Assembly (NCBI RefSeq): GCF_017744435.1
Contig: NZ_JAGIBG010000040.1
Coordinates: 1 to 46,637, forward strand
Length of the DNA: 46,637 nucleotides
Direction: 5' to 3'
From: Pseudomonas sp.
Lineage (GTDB): Bacteria > Pseudomonadota > Gammaproteobacteria > Pseudomonadales > Pseudomonadaceae
Program-made: the position numbers and the translations under genes
Part shown: piece by piece, positions 1 to 6,882 of the stretch
How the letters are laid out: each line of letters begins with the position of its first letter
Position numbering within the stretch: the stretch's first letter is position 1
Notes under the pieces: generated by a model
Told to the model about the DNA's origin: nothing
What the model saw: the letters and a program-made list of their open reading frames with translations, nothing else
Database searches by the model: none

Positions 1-347
1 AGTCAGTCATGCCCTGGGTGTATAGGGCGAACAGGACGTGGCCGCCGACCGACAGGTTCGACTCCTCCATCAGCTTGGTCAGGTGCTCCGCCCCGGTCCT
101 GGTGAAGTCGAGGAACGTCGTCGATCATGACCTTGCCCAGCCACCCGCTGACTGGGTAGGCGCCGGACACGGGGTGGAAGAAGCCCCATCCCTTGCCGGT
201 CTTGGCGTTGTAGGTGCCGTTCACTTCGAACAGCAGGTTGTCGATGGCGGCGCTATCCGGAAGCTCCGAGCTAGCCAGGCTCAGGACCGCTGGGCTGCCG
301 TCCGGTTTCTTGTCGATGAAGTGCATCACTGCGTGGCGAATGGGCAT
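1..347 (-). pseudogene. Nucleoid-associated protein NdpA/YejK-like, frameshifted, cut by the window edge
   Basis: The N-terminus (MPIRHAVMHFIDKKPDGSPA, then SELPDSAAID and a GWLGKV segment) matches the NdpA/YejK family of nucleoid-associated proteins. The start at 347 is set by GGAGG at 353-358. Near position 117 the frame breaks. The -1/+2 frame then continues with FLDFTRTGAEHLTKLMEE and SNLSVGGHVLFALYTQGMTD, which is the next expected block of the same family, so a net one-base change separates the two halves. The 3' part lies beyond the left edge. Phage and plasmid copies of this family occur in Pseudomonas and probably influence DNA packing or silencing; that role is inferred. A sequencing error at the break cannot be excluded. 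Confidence 0.75.
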
Positions 348-445
348 GGGTGATCCTCCGTGGCCGTCTGGCGGCATGGTGGCAATTTGGTTGCGGATGG
401 GGTATTGGTGGCATCCTTCAAACTGAGTCATGCAAGGACGCTGTA

Positions 446-1177
446 ATGGGTGATGAACCAGACGTCAAAAAAAGCTTTCTCAAACGCTCTAAAAAAACTC
501 TTTCCGGACTGGAAGTGCAAAAAGAGGCTGAGCTTCACGCTTCGGCAGCTATCAGCGACTTGGCCGCCTGGAAGGCGATTTACAAGTTGTGCCTGGATTT
601 GAGGAATTTTGAGATTCAGCAGTTGGTCCAACGGAACAATTTTTTCATGATCTTTCAGGGGGTGCTGCTGGCTGGCGTTTGTCAATCCGCTGGTCAAATA
701 CCTGTAGTGAGTTTTTTGATTTGTTTAGTTGGTTTCGGTACATCCCTGTTGCAGACAGCAATGGCTGCTGGCGCAAAGTATTGGCAGGTTCACTGGGAGA
801 TAAACACCCAGCGCTCCGAGAAAGCAATGACAAAAATTACCCAGTACCATAGGGTGTTGCGAGGACAGCTCAGTAAACGGGGCGTTTCGATCGACAAGGA
901 TTTAGAATCTAAACTCGAAAATCGTATGCTCATGGTTCACCTATTTGAAGAGGATTCAAATAAGGATGCTATTGAAAAAAGCTTGTGGAGTAGTAGGCCA
1001 TACGCTCACTTTACAAATCGTTTTATTATGAGAAAATTTTCATCAAGTAGAATTCCAATTTATGCTGGAATCTTTTTATCTGTGATCTGGTTTCTATTGA
1101 TGATGTGCACTGTCAGATTTGATGGGCTTGATTGGGGTGTGCTCGATTTTATTACTGGCTTCCCAAGAAAGTCGTAA
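446..1177 (+). CDS. RipA-like integral membrane protein (243 aa)
   Basis: The protein has two hydrophobic hairpin segments after a charged N-terminus (about residues 70-110) and a third near the C-terminus (about residues 210-230). The segment LRNFEIQQLVQRNNFF followed by a membrane pair and KYWQVHWE resembles the RipA-family octameric membrane proteins, which carry R-x-FEI-x-L-x-x-R-x-x-FF and K-x-W-x-x-x-WE patterns. AAGGA at 433-437 selects the start at 446 rather than the longer frame. It is transcribed against the surrounding leftward operon and is more AT-rich than its neighbours, so it looks like an independently acquired gene. Family membership is fairly likely; function is unknown. 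Confidence 0.6.
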   Translation: MGDEPDVKKSFLKRSKKTLSGLEVQKEAELHASAAISDLAAWKAIYKLCLDLRNFEIQQLVQRNNFFMIFQGVLLAGVCQSAGQIPVVSFLICLVGFGTSLLQTAMAAGAKYWQVHWEINTQRSEKAMTKITQYHRVLRGQLSKRGVSIDKDLESKLENRMLMVHLFEEDSNKDAIEKSLWSSRPYAHFTNRFIMRKFSSSRIPIYAGIFLSVIWFLLMMCTVRFDGLDWGVLDFITGFPRKS

Positions 1178-1275
1178 GCTCAATTTTTCGCCGTTCGCTC
1201 CACATACTAAGCCGCTGGGCGGCAGATTGATGTGCTGCTGGCGCCGGCCGTGCCGGACGCGTGCGGTGATGCGTT

Positions 1276-1800
1276 TCATTTCCGGGTGCGAACCTTCGGG
1301 AAGTCGATGCTGTTGCGCTCGATGATGGCGGTGAGCGTGGCGTAGGCGATGTTGACCTGTTTGGCCACCTGGGCGCGGTTCAGGCCGATATCCCGCATCG
1401 CGCAGATTCGCTCGACAAGCTTCAGCTCTTCGATGCGCTTCTGATTACGCTGGATCTGTCGCTGCACTTCGCGCTTGTCCACGCCTGGGCTCTTGCGCTC
1501 TTCTCGGCGGAACACGAAGTTGCCTTCGCGTGCAGCCCGGAATAGAGCCTGCCTTGAGTAGCCGGTTGCTTCGTGCACTTGCTGGCAGGTCATCGTCTTG
1601 GCCATCTTGCGGATCTCGGCCAGCAGGGAAAGGCGTTTGACCACTCTCGGGTCTTCAGCCTTCACCGGCGCGGCACGGATCACTTCGTCATCACGGCGCT
1701 GTCGGTGCGGAACGTATTGGAAGCCGTCGAGCACGATGATGCTGCCTCCAAAGGCAAGGAAGGCCGCTTGTGCGGCGTCCAGGTCAATTGACTGGTTCAT
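1276..1800 (-). CDS. Phage DNA-binding protein with two helix-turn-helix segments (174 aa)
   Basis: Two HTH-like stretches are visible, one around MTCQQVHEATGYSRQALFRA and one around LNRAQVAKQVNIAYATLTAI, joined by a basic helical linker rich in K, R, Q and E. The start at 1800 follows GAGGT; an upstream in-frame ATG at 1842 would overlap the Gp157 gene more deeply and lacks a ribosome site. It is the last intact gene of the leftward early operon before the plus-strand membrane gene. Probably a phage regulator or DNA-associated protein; no named family is recognised. Confidence 0.65.
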   Translation of the reverse strand: MNQSIDLDAAQAAFLAFGGSIIVLDGFQYVPHRQRRDDEVIRAAPVKAEDPRVVKRLSLLAEIRKMAKTMTCQQVHEATGYSRQALFRAAREGNFVFRREERKSPGVDKREVQRQIQRNQKRIEELKLVERICAMRDIGLNRAQVAKQVNIAYATLTAIIERNSIDFPKVRTRK

Positions 1801-1807
1801 GCCGACC

Positions 1808-2371
1808 TCACTTGATGCGAATCGAGCTCTCGCCGCGCTCAAGGTGCGCCCAGCCAGGCTCGGGAATGAGTTCGTGTTCGCAGTCTTCGCCGGCGTCCAT
1901 CCGCTTGCGCACTGCCTCGTTGTGCTCGCGGTGGGCCTTGAGCTTGGTGGCGATCGCCTTCTTATCCGGGTCTTGGATCACCTGCACCCGGACCAGGTCG
2001 TCGGGCAGCTCGTCCAGCTTGTCGACGATCACCTTCTCAGGCGCAGCCGCCAGGGTGATGGTGAACAACGGGCGCTTGATCGACTTGAGATTGGCGGCCT
2101 CCATGTTGCGGCGCAGGTAGTCGCCTATCTGCGTGATCGCGTTCTTCTTGATGCGCTTGAGCTCGGTCAGGCGCTCGATCTCGGCGTCGATGGCCAGGAC
2201 CTCACCTTCGATGTTGCGGCGCAGCATGGCGATGCTTTCTGCCTTGTCGCCAAACTCTCCTGCGATGCCATCCATAGTGTCTTGGATGGCCCGCTTAAGA
2301 CCCTCGTCGTCGGTGTCGGCCATGGCGGCCAACTCCATCATCTGCTTAGTAAGCGGGTAGAGGCTGCTCAC
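1808..2371 (-). CDS. Siphovirus Gp157 family protein (187 aa)
   Basis: The arrangement is typical of Gp157: an acidic N-terminus, then a long helical segment (KAESIAMLRRNIEGEVLAID through RIKKNAITQIGDYLRRNME), then the block IKRPLFTITLAAAPEKVIVD with DELPDDLVRV. The family was first linked to phage resistance in Streptococcus thermophilus and is common in early operons next to recombination genes. The start overlaps the stop of the upstream gene by four bases (ATGA), so the two are translationally coupled. The C-terminal extension (about 40 residues, HREHNEAVRKRMDAGEDCEH) is not part of the core family. Confidence 0.85.
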   Translation of the reverse strand: MSSLYPLTKQMMELAAMADTDDEGLKRAIQDTMDGIAGEFGDKAESIAMLRRNIEGEVLAIDAEIERLTELKRIKKNAITQIGDYLRRNMEAANLKSIKRPLFTITLAAAPEKVIVDKLDELPDDLVRVQVIQDPDKKAIATKLKAHREHNEAVRKRMDAGEDCEHELIPEPGWAHLERGESSIRIK

Positions 2372-3099
2372 GCTACTTTCTCCTTGGCGAACTTGGGAGA
2401 TAAATCGGCAAGCTCTTTGGCCACTCGCTGAACACCGCTGGAGTCATTTCGATTGCCGAGCCTGCGGACTGCGGAGTCATGGATCTTCTTGAGCTCGTAC
2501 AGGCTTTGCGCTCCCTTCATCGTCTCGATGGTTGCTTTGATGAAGTCCAAACGCTCTTGCTTCTGACGTTCGATCTCTGCCTCTCTGTCTTCGGCCTGTT
2601 CAATGGCTTGCTCGGCCTGAAGTTGCTGGACATAGCTCTGGTCATCGAACATGCCCAGGAACACGTCGGCGCTGAAGCCCAGCATCGACAGGGACTTCTT
2701 GATGGCGTCGGTGAGGGACTTCTTCGGCGCCTCGCCATCGGTGGTCATACCGTACTTGGTCTTGTACTGGTACCGGGTGCATCCGTACTGCTCGACCTCG
2801 CCGCGCTGGCCGTCCTGCATGAACCACAGCTGGATTTTGACGGTATGGCCGATCTCCCGGCCCAGGCAAATTCGCTTGTCGCCTTCACCGGCGAACACCT
2901 CGTGGCCGTCGTCGAATCGCTCTTCCAGAACCTTCCAGCCCCAGCCGATACCGACCGGGCCGAACATCTCGGTCGCCTTCATGACCATCGCGGTGCCGTT
3001 CAGGCTGGTGATCTTCTGGCCGCCGACCTCGGCGTTCTTGGTGTAGCGGGTATCGGTGGTCTGCACCTGCTCCCAGATGCGCATGTTGGTAGTGGACAT
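2368..3099 (-). CDS. Early DNA recombination/annealing-type phage protein (243 aa)
   Basis: The N-terminal half (IWEQVQTTDTRYTK, then KATEMFGPVGIGWGWKV and TDAIKKSLSMLGFSADVFLG) has the features of phage single-strand annealing proteins of the Rad52/ERF superfamily: a glycine-aromatic GIGWGWKV strand and a conserved D-A-x-x-K-x-x-S-x-L-G helix. The C-terminal third is a charged coiled helix. It lies immediately upstream of a Gp157 gene, the usual location for such proteins. The exact family was not settled by eye and a DdrA/Rad52-type assignment is an inference. The start at 3099 opens the sub-operon; the next upstream gene ends at 3275. Confidence 0.6.
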   Translation of the reverse strand: MSTTNMRIWEQVQTTDTRYTKNAEVGGQKITSLNGTAMVMKATEMFGPVGIGWGWKVLEERFDDGHEVFAGEGDKRICLGREIGHTVKIQLWFMQDGQRGEVEQYGCTRYQYKTKYGMTTDGEAPKKSLTDAIKKSLSMLGFSADVFLGMFDDQSYVQQLQAEQAIEQAEDREAEIERQKQERLDFIKATIETMKGAQSLYELKKIHDSAVRRLGNRNDSSGVQRVAKELADLSPKFAKEKVA

Positions 3100-3274
3100 T
3101 AGAAAACCTCGCGCCAGGCCGGCGCCGTCAGTTGGAATAGGGAAATGCTAGGTCACGCCCGTGATGTAAGGCCGAACGCCCTGGCTGCCGGTGATGGTTG
3201 CGCGCTCTTGCCGGCTTACGCTCCCTTGCGGGTACGGTTATCCCCGAAGGGCCCGCCGTGCTCGGGGTCTTGCG

Positions 3275-3391
3275 TCAGGAGGTAATGCAGCCGGCCCAGG
3301 CGCTAGCGAGCATCCAGGCGGTGCAGAAGAAGATGGCGATGAAGCTGCCGCGCCAGGTTGCGATGCGGCGGGCGCGCTGGTAGCTGGTCAT
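3275..3391 (-). CDS. Small single-span membrane protein (38 aa)
   Basis: Reading leftward from ATG at 3391 gives MTSYQRARRIATWRGSFIAI then FFCTAWMLASAWAGCITS and a stop at 3275. A basic head precedes one hydrophobic helix, so it is predicted to sit in the inner membrane with the N-terminus inside. The ATG overlaps the stop of the upstream gene (ATGA), and GTGAGG lies about 12 bases upstream, which supports translation. The function is unknown. The stretch 3100-3274 downstream has no convincing gene. Confidence 0.55.
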   Translation of the reverse strand: MTSYQRARRIATWRGSFIAIFFCTAWMLASAWAGCITS

Positions 3392-3558
3392 GACCGAGGC
3401 CTCACGGCAATGCGCCCTGCCTTGATGGCAGCCACAAGCTTCGGCGGCAGGTTCGCGACAGGCAGCTCGCGGGGAATGCCCGCACCGATGATGGTCAGGC
3501 TGCGCTCGATCTGCTCAAGCTGCTCGTCGATCAGAGATTTAACCGGTGCAGTGCTCAT
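3388..3558 (-). CDS. Small hypothetical phage protein (56 aa)
   Basis: The frame begins MSTAPVKSLIDEQLEQIERS and ends AIKAGRIAVRPRS. It starts on an ATGA overlap with the upstream gene and ends on an ATGA overlap with the 38-residue gene, which is strong operon-style evidence that it is translated. The N-terminal half is an amphipathic helix; the middle is PRELPVANLPPKLV. No family is recognised and no function is proposed. Confidence 0.6.
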   Translation of the reverse strand: MSTAPVKSLIDEQLEQIERSLTIIGAGIPRELPVANLPPKLVAAIKAGRIAVRPRS

Positions 3559-3746
3559 GCAACCTCCTTGCGCCCATCAACGATCTTGTTGAGGCGCCCA
3601 CAGTAGTGGTTGAACTCTTCGATGGTGATGCGCTGGTCGGCCAGCATCTCGGTGAGCTGCTTCTGGATCATCGCGGACCAGCTCACCGGAGTAGATGGCT
3701 CTGCCAAGGCATCTAGCTCGTTGTCGAGCAGAACGTGTGGGCTCAT
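3555..3746 (-). CDS. Small hypothetical phage protein (63 aa)
   Basis: A predicted mostly helical protein (MSPHVLLDNELDALAEPSTP, then WSAMIQKQLTEMLADQRITI) with a conserved-looking HYCGRLNKIVDGRK end. It overlaps by ATGA at both ends with the neighbouring genes, so it belongs to the same translationally coupled string (3743-4162, 3555-3746, 3388-3558, 3275-3391). The function is unknown. Confidence 0.65.
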   Translation of the reverse strand: MSPHVLLDNELDALAEPSTPVSWSAMIQKQLTEMLADQRITIEEFNHYCGRLNKIVDGRKEVA

Positions 3747-4162
3747 GGCTCGTTCGCCAGATCAGCGTCGTGCTGCACGCCTTGCTCGGCGTACCCTTCA
3801 AGCATTGACTCGGCGATTTCGAAGAGCTTGCCGCCGACGTGGTCGCTTGGGCCGAGGATGTCCGGGACCATGCTCTTCACCGGCCCGCCGGCCTGTGCTT
3901 GAAGCAGGAGCAGGGCCAGGGCGTTGATGTCGTCCTGCTCGGCCTCCTGCAGGGCGCGAAGGTGTTCGGCCAGCTTGGCTACGAACTGGTCTTGGCGTAC
4001 GCCGACCGGCCCACCGAAGCGCTGTGGGATTAGAACGTCGCAGCCGCCAACAAGGCTTTCAGCGTTGCTCTCGATCCACTGCTGCGCAGCTTCCTGATAG
4101 GCTGAGTTGTCTGCCGGCTCGGCGTTGTCGTACTGCCATTGTGCTGCTCGAAGTGCGCCCAT
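3743..4162 (-). CDS. Hypothetical early phage protein (139 aa)
   Basis: The start at 4162 is preceded by AGGAGG; the longer frame from 4306 has no ribosome site. The N-terminus reads MGALRAAQWQYDNAEPADNS and is followed by an acidic helical region (QQWIESNAESLVGG, then AEHLRALQEAEQDD). The composition resembles small Pseudomonas phage early proteins of unknown role. It is the first gene of a coupled four-gene string. The gap 4163-4378 upstream holds only an inverted repeat near 4344-4368. Confidence 0.65.
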   Translation of the reverse strand: MGALRAAQWQYDNAEPADNSAYQEAAQQWIESNAESLVGGCDVLIPQRFGGPVGVRQDQFVAKLAEHLRALQEAEQDDINALALLLLQAQAGGPVKSMVPDILGPSDHVGGKLFEIAESMLEGYAEQGVQHDADLANEP

Positions 4163-4343
4163 GGCGTCCTCCTGGTGGTTGTGCGGCCGCATTGGCCAGA
4201 CGTCAGGCGCGGGCGACCAAACCCACCGTGAAAGGTGGCCTGGCGCCTGCCGATGCGGTCGATAAGTAGAGAAAATGCAGGCGCTTGAGACAGCCTGAGG
4301 GGGCATGGCTGGTGAGTTGTCGCTTTCCAGCCCGCGATGCGAT

Positions 4344-4368
4344 ATCCGCTGTATTGCTAACAGCGGAT
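4344..4368 (-). repeat. Inverted repeat downstream of the secreted-protein gene
   Basis: Perfect 9-bp arms ATCCGCTGT (4344-4352) and ACAGCGGAT (4360-4368) surround a 7-base loop. The hairpin lies just after the stop of the leftward gene at 4379. No U-run follows on the minus strand, so it would be a weak terminator or an mRNA-stabilising hairpin rather than a classical intrinsic terminator. Confidence 0.5.
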
Positions 4369-4378
4369 TGGGCAGGAC

Positions 4379-5047
4379 TTACTGCTTGGTGAGGGCCGCT
4401 TCGTTCGATGTTCCATAGCCGTTACAGACCCTGGAGGCAGTGTTTGAACTTTTGAGGGTCATAGTGCAGTCCACCGCGCCGTCGTGGATCTGATAGGGAA
4501 GAGTTTTACCTGAAGAGGATCCGGTCCCTGAGCTGTTAGTCGTAGACATGAAAGCTTTCTGGACTTGGTCAATTTGATAGCGATTTGCACCAATCGAAGT
4601 AATCTTGACGGTGTATGTCTGAGAAAAACCTAGGCTGTTTCGACCTGACCCCGTCCATGTGCCTTCGAAGTCATTAACACCAGAGATTTGCGAGCGATCC
4701 CTACCATCTGCTGCGCCCTTATTTGTGTCGACACGTGCGCAGACTTGGCAGGACCGGTAGGTGACGGATTTCTGTGTAATGGGACTGGTGCCAAAAAGGC
4801 TTTCTGGTTCCTGGCTTTTGTTCACCAGTACCGTCTGGTACGGAGTTCCATCCACGTAATACTCGACTTTCGAGCAGATTTTTTCGGAGCTGTGAACGAC
4901 GATTTCCGCACCGTAGCTTGGCTTCGAACCATAGCCTTTTACAAAATCAATCGCACCGCTGCACTGCCCAATGATTTTCTGGCAATCACATTGCTCTGCA
5001 AGTGCCACAGGGGATGCGGCCAGTATTAAGAGGAGGGATATTCGCAC
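4379..5047 (-). CDS. Secreted cysteine-containing protein of unknown function (222 aa)
   Basis: The start is GTG at 5047 with CTGGAG upstream. Residues 1-17 form a signal peptide (MRISLLLILAASPVALA, with cleavage likely after ALA). The mature part starts EQCDCQKIIGQCSG and holds paired cysteines, including CQVC, CDC and a late C-T-M/C-N-G pair, which suggests disulfides in the periplasm. A middle segment (DFEGTWTGSGRN, then YTVKITSIGANRYQIDQ) looks like a beta-rich lipocalin-type strand region. It is less GC-rich than the flanking early genes and is probably an accessory (moron) gene. No family is recognised. Confidence 0.7.
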   Translation of the reverse strand: MRISLLLILAASPVALAEQCDCQKIIGQCSGAIDFVKGYGSKPSYGAEIVVHSSEKICSKVEYYVDGTPYQTVLVNKSQEPESLFGTSPITQKSVTYRSCQVCARVDTNKGAADGRDRSQISGVNDFEGTWTGSGRNSLGFSQTYTVKITSIGANRYQIDQVQKAFMSTTNSSGTGSSSGKTLPYQIHDGAVDCTMTLKSSNTASRVCNGYGTSNEAALTKQ

Positions 5048-5186
5048 GTTGATGCTCCAGTAATGGGATTAGAGGAACTATCAGCAATTGTAGATAACGA
5101 TGGCACTTGTGCTCCGTCAGCTCTATTCGCCCAGCTCGTCCTACTTTCCCGTCTGGCCCCATAGCCAGGGCCAGCCAGTGAAATCG

Positions 5187-5372
5187 TCATGCTGCAAACA
5201 ACACTTGCTGCTGAGGCTCTGGCATCAGGTAAGCGACCAGCTTCTCGGTCGGCCATTCCGTGACGTCGGTCCAATCGGGATGCATGACCTTGAACACGAT
5301 CGGATGCAGCCACTGGCCCTGCCTCTTGTCCGGGCTGATGCAGAACTTGAAGCCCTGGTCTTTAAGGTGCAT
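5187..5372 (-). CDS. Small conserved phage protein (61 aa)
   Basis: GGAGG just upstream picks ATG at 5372, giving MHLKDQGFKFCISPDKRQGQ followed by WLHPIVFKVMHPDWTDVTEW. It is aromatic-rich and soluble. Proteins of this kind appear in Pseudomonas phage early regions without a known role. It sits downstream of a hairpin terminator at 5440-5462. The adjoining 5048-5186 has no evident gene and presumably carries the promoter of the secreted-protein gene. Confidence 0.55.
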   Translation of the reverse strand: MHLKDQGFKFCISPDKRQGQWLHPIVFKVMHPDWTDVTEWPTEKLVAYLMPEPQQQVLFAA

Positions 5373-5439
5373 TTCGTGTTCCTCCAGTGGATTCCCAAAG
5401 CACCAGGTCACCCAGGTGCTTCAGTGAATCGCAGGCATG

Positions 5440-5462
5440 AAAAAGCCCGCATAGAGCGGGCT
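5440..5462 (-). terminator. Intrinsic terminator, leftward
   Basis: On the minus strand AGCCCGC, a short loop and GCGGGCT are followed by TTTTT. It lies 40 bases past the stop of the 55-residue membrane protein gene and would stop transcripts coming from pL unless an antitermination mechanism operates. Confidence 0.75.
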
Positions 5463-5502
5463 GTGTGTCGAGACTCGCAAGTTCAGAGAGCTATCTCGAG
5501 AT

Positions 5503-5670
5503 TTACCATGCGCCGAACCAAATTCCGGTTCCGTGCACGGCCGCGACCGGGAAGAAGATCGCGCCAGCAATCAGGAATCCCCAGCTTGCAGTCTTGAAAC
5601 AGACAACAACATGGGTAAGCCAAGAGGCGATCAGCCAGAGCACAAACGCAATGGTAGGTATGCCTTTCAT
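5503..5670 (-). CDS. Small two-span membrane protein (55 aa)
   Basis: From ATG at 5670 the product reads MKGIPTIAFVLWLIASWLTH, then a CFKTASW turn, then a second hydrophobic helix FLIAGAIFFPVAAVHGTG. AAGGAA lies just upstream. Two transmembrane helices are predicted. It is the first clear gene downstream of pL and ends shortly before a terminator. The role is unknown; small membrane proteins at this position in other phages include superinfection-exclusion factors, but nothing here shows that. Confidence 0.6.
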   Translation of the reverse strand: MKGIPTIAFVLWLIASWLTHVVVCFKTASWGFLIAGAIFFPVAAVHGTGIWFGAW

Positions 5671-5713
5671 GTGTATTCCTTATGCAAAAACCGCCAATTA
5701 TATCATTTTAATT

Positions 5714-5965
5714 TCAAGACTGTGGGCCGTTCAGGATCTCTCCCAAGCAATGCTTAAGAGGTGATTTCCCTGATACCCCTCGCGAGAAGGGCATCGAGGA
5801 AATCTGCCGCGACCCGCTACTGGCGTCGGTCGCTGGCAATCTTCGAGTTGGTGACTCCAGCCGCGGGCCTTTCGGCTTGTTCTCCCGCTGGATAACTGAA
5901 CTCGGCGCTTTACGCTGCGCGCCCGGGGCAGTTGCCACCCCTCTGGACTGTTGAGGCCTGTCCAT
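5714..5965 (-). CDS. Possible basic leader protein or structured leader RNA between pL and the first gene
   Basis: An 83-codon frame starts MDRPQQSRGVATAPGAQRKA and is rich in R, K, S, Q and P (net basic) with no recognisable domain. AAGG lies about 8 bases upstream of the ATG. The position directly after pL is where lambda N lies, so a basic antiterminator is one possible reading. The alternative is that this 400-base leader (about 5671-6070) is a structured noncoding RNA; several GC-rich inverted segments are present (for example GAGGC to GCCTC near 6025). Codon evidence is weak. Confidence 0.3.
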   Translation of the reverse strand: MDRPQQSRGVATAPGAQRKAPSSVIQRENKPKGPRLESPTRRLPATDASSGSRQISSMPFSRGVSGKSPLKHCLGEILNGPQS

Positions 5966-6071
5966 CGCTGCCTTCGAATCTGGGCCGGTGTCGATCCGGC
6001 AAGGTGTGTCGCTAAAGAGCGGTGAGGCTTGAGGGCCTCCCGAGGGGGCTGTGTAGCGCCTCGATGGATTA

Positions 6072-6101
6072 AAATTACCGTACGGTAATAATTAAGGTCA
6101 A
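6072..6101 (-). promoter_or_regulatory. Putative leftward early promoter pL
   Basis: On the minus strand TTGACC (6096-6101) is followed after 18 bases by TAATTT (6072-6077), a plausible sigma70 promoter reading toward 5670. Both operator palindromes overlap it, one centred between -35 and -10 and one covering the region just upstream of and into the -35. That is the arrangement expected of a CI-repressed early promoter. Confidence 0.65.
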
Positions 6102-6114
6102 CACCTTTTGGTAA
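6074..6114. promoter_or_regulatory. Left operators (two sites) for the phage repressor
   Basis: ATTACCGTACGGTAAT at 6074-6089 is a perfect 16-bp palindrome. A second, imperfect copy ACACCTTTTGGTAA lies at 6101-6114, 26 bp centre to centre. The core TTACC-N4-GGTAA recurs at the cI-cro boundary (10388-10440), so these are very likely CI/Cro binding sites. Confidence 0.75.
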
Positions 6115-6132
6115 TAAATTTCAGCGACCCAC

Positions 6133-6155
6133 AAAAAAGCCCGCACAAGGCGGGC
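6133..6155 (-). terminator. Intrinsic terminator after the DUF1654 gene
   Basis: Minus strand GCCCGC, loop CTTGT and GCGGGC are followed by TTTTTT. It ends the DUF1654 transcript just before the pL operators, insulating the two units. Confidence 0.75.
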
Positions 6156-6173
6156 AAAGGAGGGAATCTAAAA

Positions 6174-6428
6174 TCAGTCTTCGGCGGGTACGGTCCAGGC
6201 TAGGTGTACTGAGCCGTCGTCTCGATGCGCCACGGTCACGTTGTCGTTCTCGGCCACCTCATCCAGGATGCGCTCCCAGTCATAGGTGGCTTCGTGTTCT
6301 TCTTTGGCGATGACTGCCGACTTGGCCTTCTGCGCCGCTGGTGAATTGATGATTTTCTGAATGCGTGCTCCCATCATCTCGTAGGGCGTAGGCGGGGCAG
6401 GGGCTTTCGATTTCCGCTGTTTGGCCAT
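6174..6428 (-). CDS. DUF1654 domain protein (84 aa)
   Basis: The start is ATG at 6428 (MAKQRKSKAPAPPTPYEMMG, then ARIQKIINSPAAQKAKSAVI, ending DDGSVHLAWTVPAED). The TPYE-M-x-x-R-x-QKIIN-x-P-A-x-QKAK block, an acidic W-x-x-x-L-x-E middle and the HRDDGSVHL-x-W end define DUF1654, a family essentially confined to Pseudomonas and its phages. The gene has its own terminator (6133-6155) and a LexA box 19 bases before the ATG, so it should be DNA-damage induced. Molecular function is unknown; a small DNA- or repair-associated role is only an inference. Confidence 0.85.
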   Translation of the reverse strand: MAKQRKSKAPAPPTPYEMMGARIQKIINSPAAQKAKSAVIAKEEHEATYDWERILDEVAENDNVTVAHRDDGSVHLAWTVPAED

Positions 6429-6446
6429 AGCGTGATGCCTCATTTG

Positions 6447-6462
6447 CTGTATGCATGAACAG
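6447..6462. promoter_or_regulatory. LexA (SOS) box upstream of the DUF1654 gene
   Basis: CTGTATGCATGAACAG is a full CTGT-N8-ACAG match to the LexA operator of gamma-proteobacteria, close to the Pseudomonas form. On the minus strand it overlaps a TACTGT hexamer that sits 17 bases after TTGCCA, which makes a plausible sigma70 promoter blocked by LexA. Confidence 0.75.
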
Positions 6463-6496
6463 TATTTTGTCCATGGGTAAATGGCAATATTGGATG

Positions 6497-6512
6497 GAGC
6501 ACATTTGTGCTC
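6497..6512. repeat. 16-bp perfect palindrome GAGCACATTTGTGCTC
   Basis: Seven-base arms around a TT centre, about 35 bp upstream of the LexA box and 18 bp past the preceding terminator. It is not another copy of the CI operator. It may be a binding site for a host or phage regulator acting on the DUF1654 promoter. Confidence 0.5.
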
Positions 6513-6529
6513 TTTTGGCGTGTAGGCAT

Positions 6530-6552
6530 AAAAAAGCCCGCAAGGAGCGGGC
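6530..6552 (-). terminator. Intrinsic terminator after the 81-residue protein gene
   Basis: Minus strand GCCCGC, loop TCCTT and GCGGGC lead into a T run. It ends the transcript of the 6612-6857 gene. Confidence 0.7.
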
Positions 6553-6611
6553 AAGGAGGGGTTCGGCAGATCATTCTTTGTTGGTCTTTCGACCTGCAGA
6601 GAGGAGCCGTA

Positions 6612-6857
6612 TCAATCCTCTGGGTCAGTTGTCTCTTCAGGCGCCTGCCTGGCGATCAAATCAGCCATCAGCTCTGCAATGGCATCGCTGTTGTCCACCA
6701 ATACCTCCAGGTGCTCGCTGATTCGTTCGTATGATTCTGTAGCGCCTCTCTGGTCGAGCCAGGCCCCTACTTCTTCGATGGCGGCACCGAGTGCGTTGAT
6801 GTTCTGGTTTAGCCGGAGAAGCAGGGCGGCAGTTGGATCGTCGGGAAGGTTGGTCAT
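6612..6857 (-). CDS. Small helical phage protein, paralogue A (81 aa)
   Basis: The start at 6857 follows TTGGAGGAG. The sequence (LLLRLNQNINALGAAIEEVG, then WLDQRG, RISEHLEVLVDNSDAIAELM) is all-helical and shares its pattern with the products of 7681-7890 and 7995-8216: L-x-x-x-LN-x-N, AIEE, W-x-x-Q, then RI-x-x-x-L-x-x-L-x-x-N. The three are paralogues spread over 1.6 kb. This copy has its own extended -10 promoter (6883-6891) and terminator. The function is unknown. Confidence 0.65.
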   Translation of the reverse strand: MTNLPDDPTAALLLRLNQNINALGAAIEEVGAWLDQRGATESYERISEHLEVLVDNSDAIAELMADLIARQAPEETTDPED

Positions 6858-6882
6858 AGCGACTCCTCCAAGTGATGAGGAA

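Noticed and set aside
1598..2431. Long plus-strand open frame opposite the Gp157 and HTH genes
   Set aside because: It is antisense to two well-supported genes, lacks a ribosome site and has no recognisable domain; high GC alone leaves such frames open.
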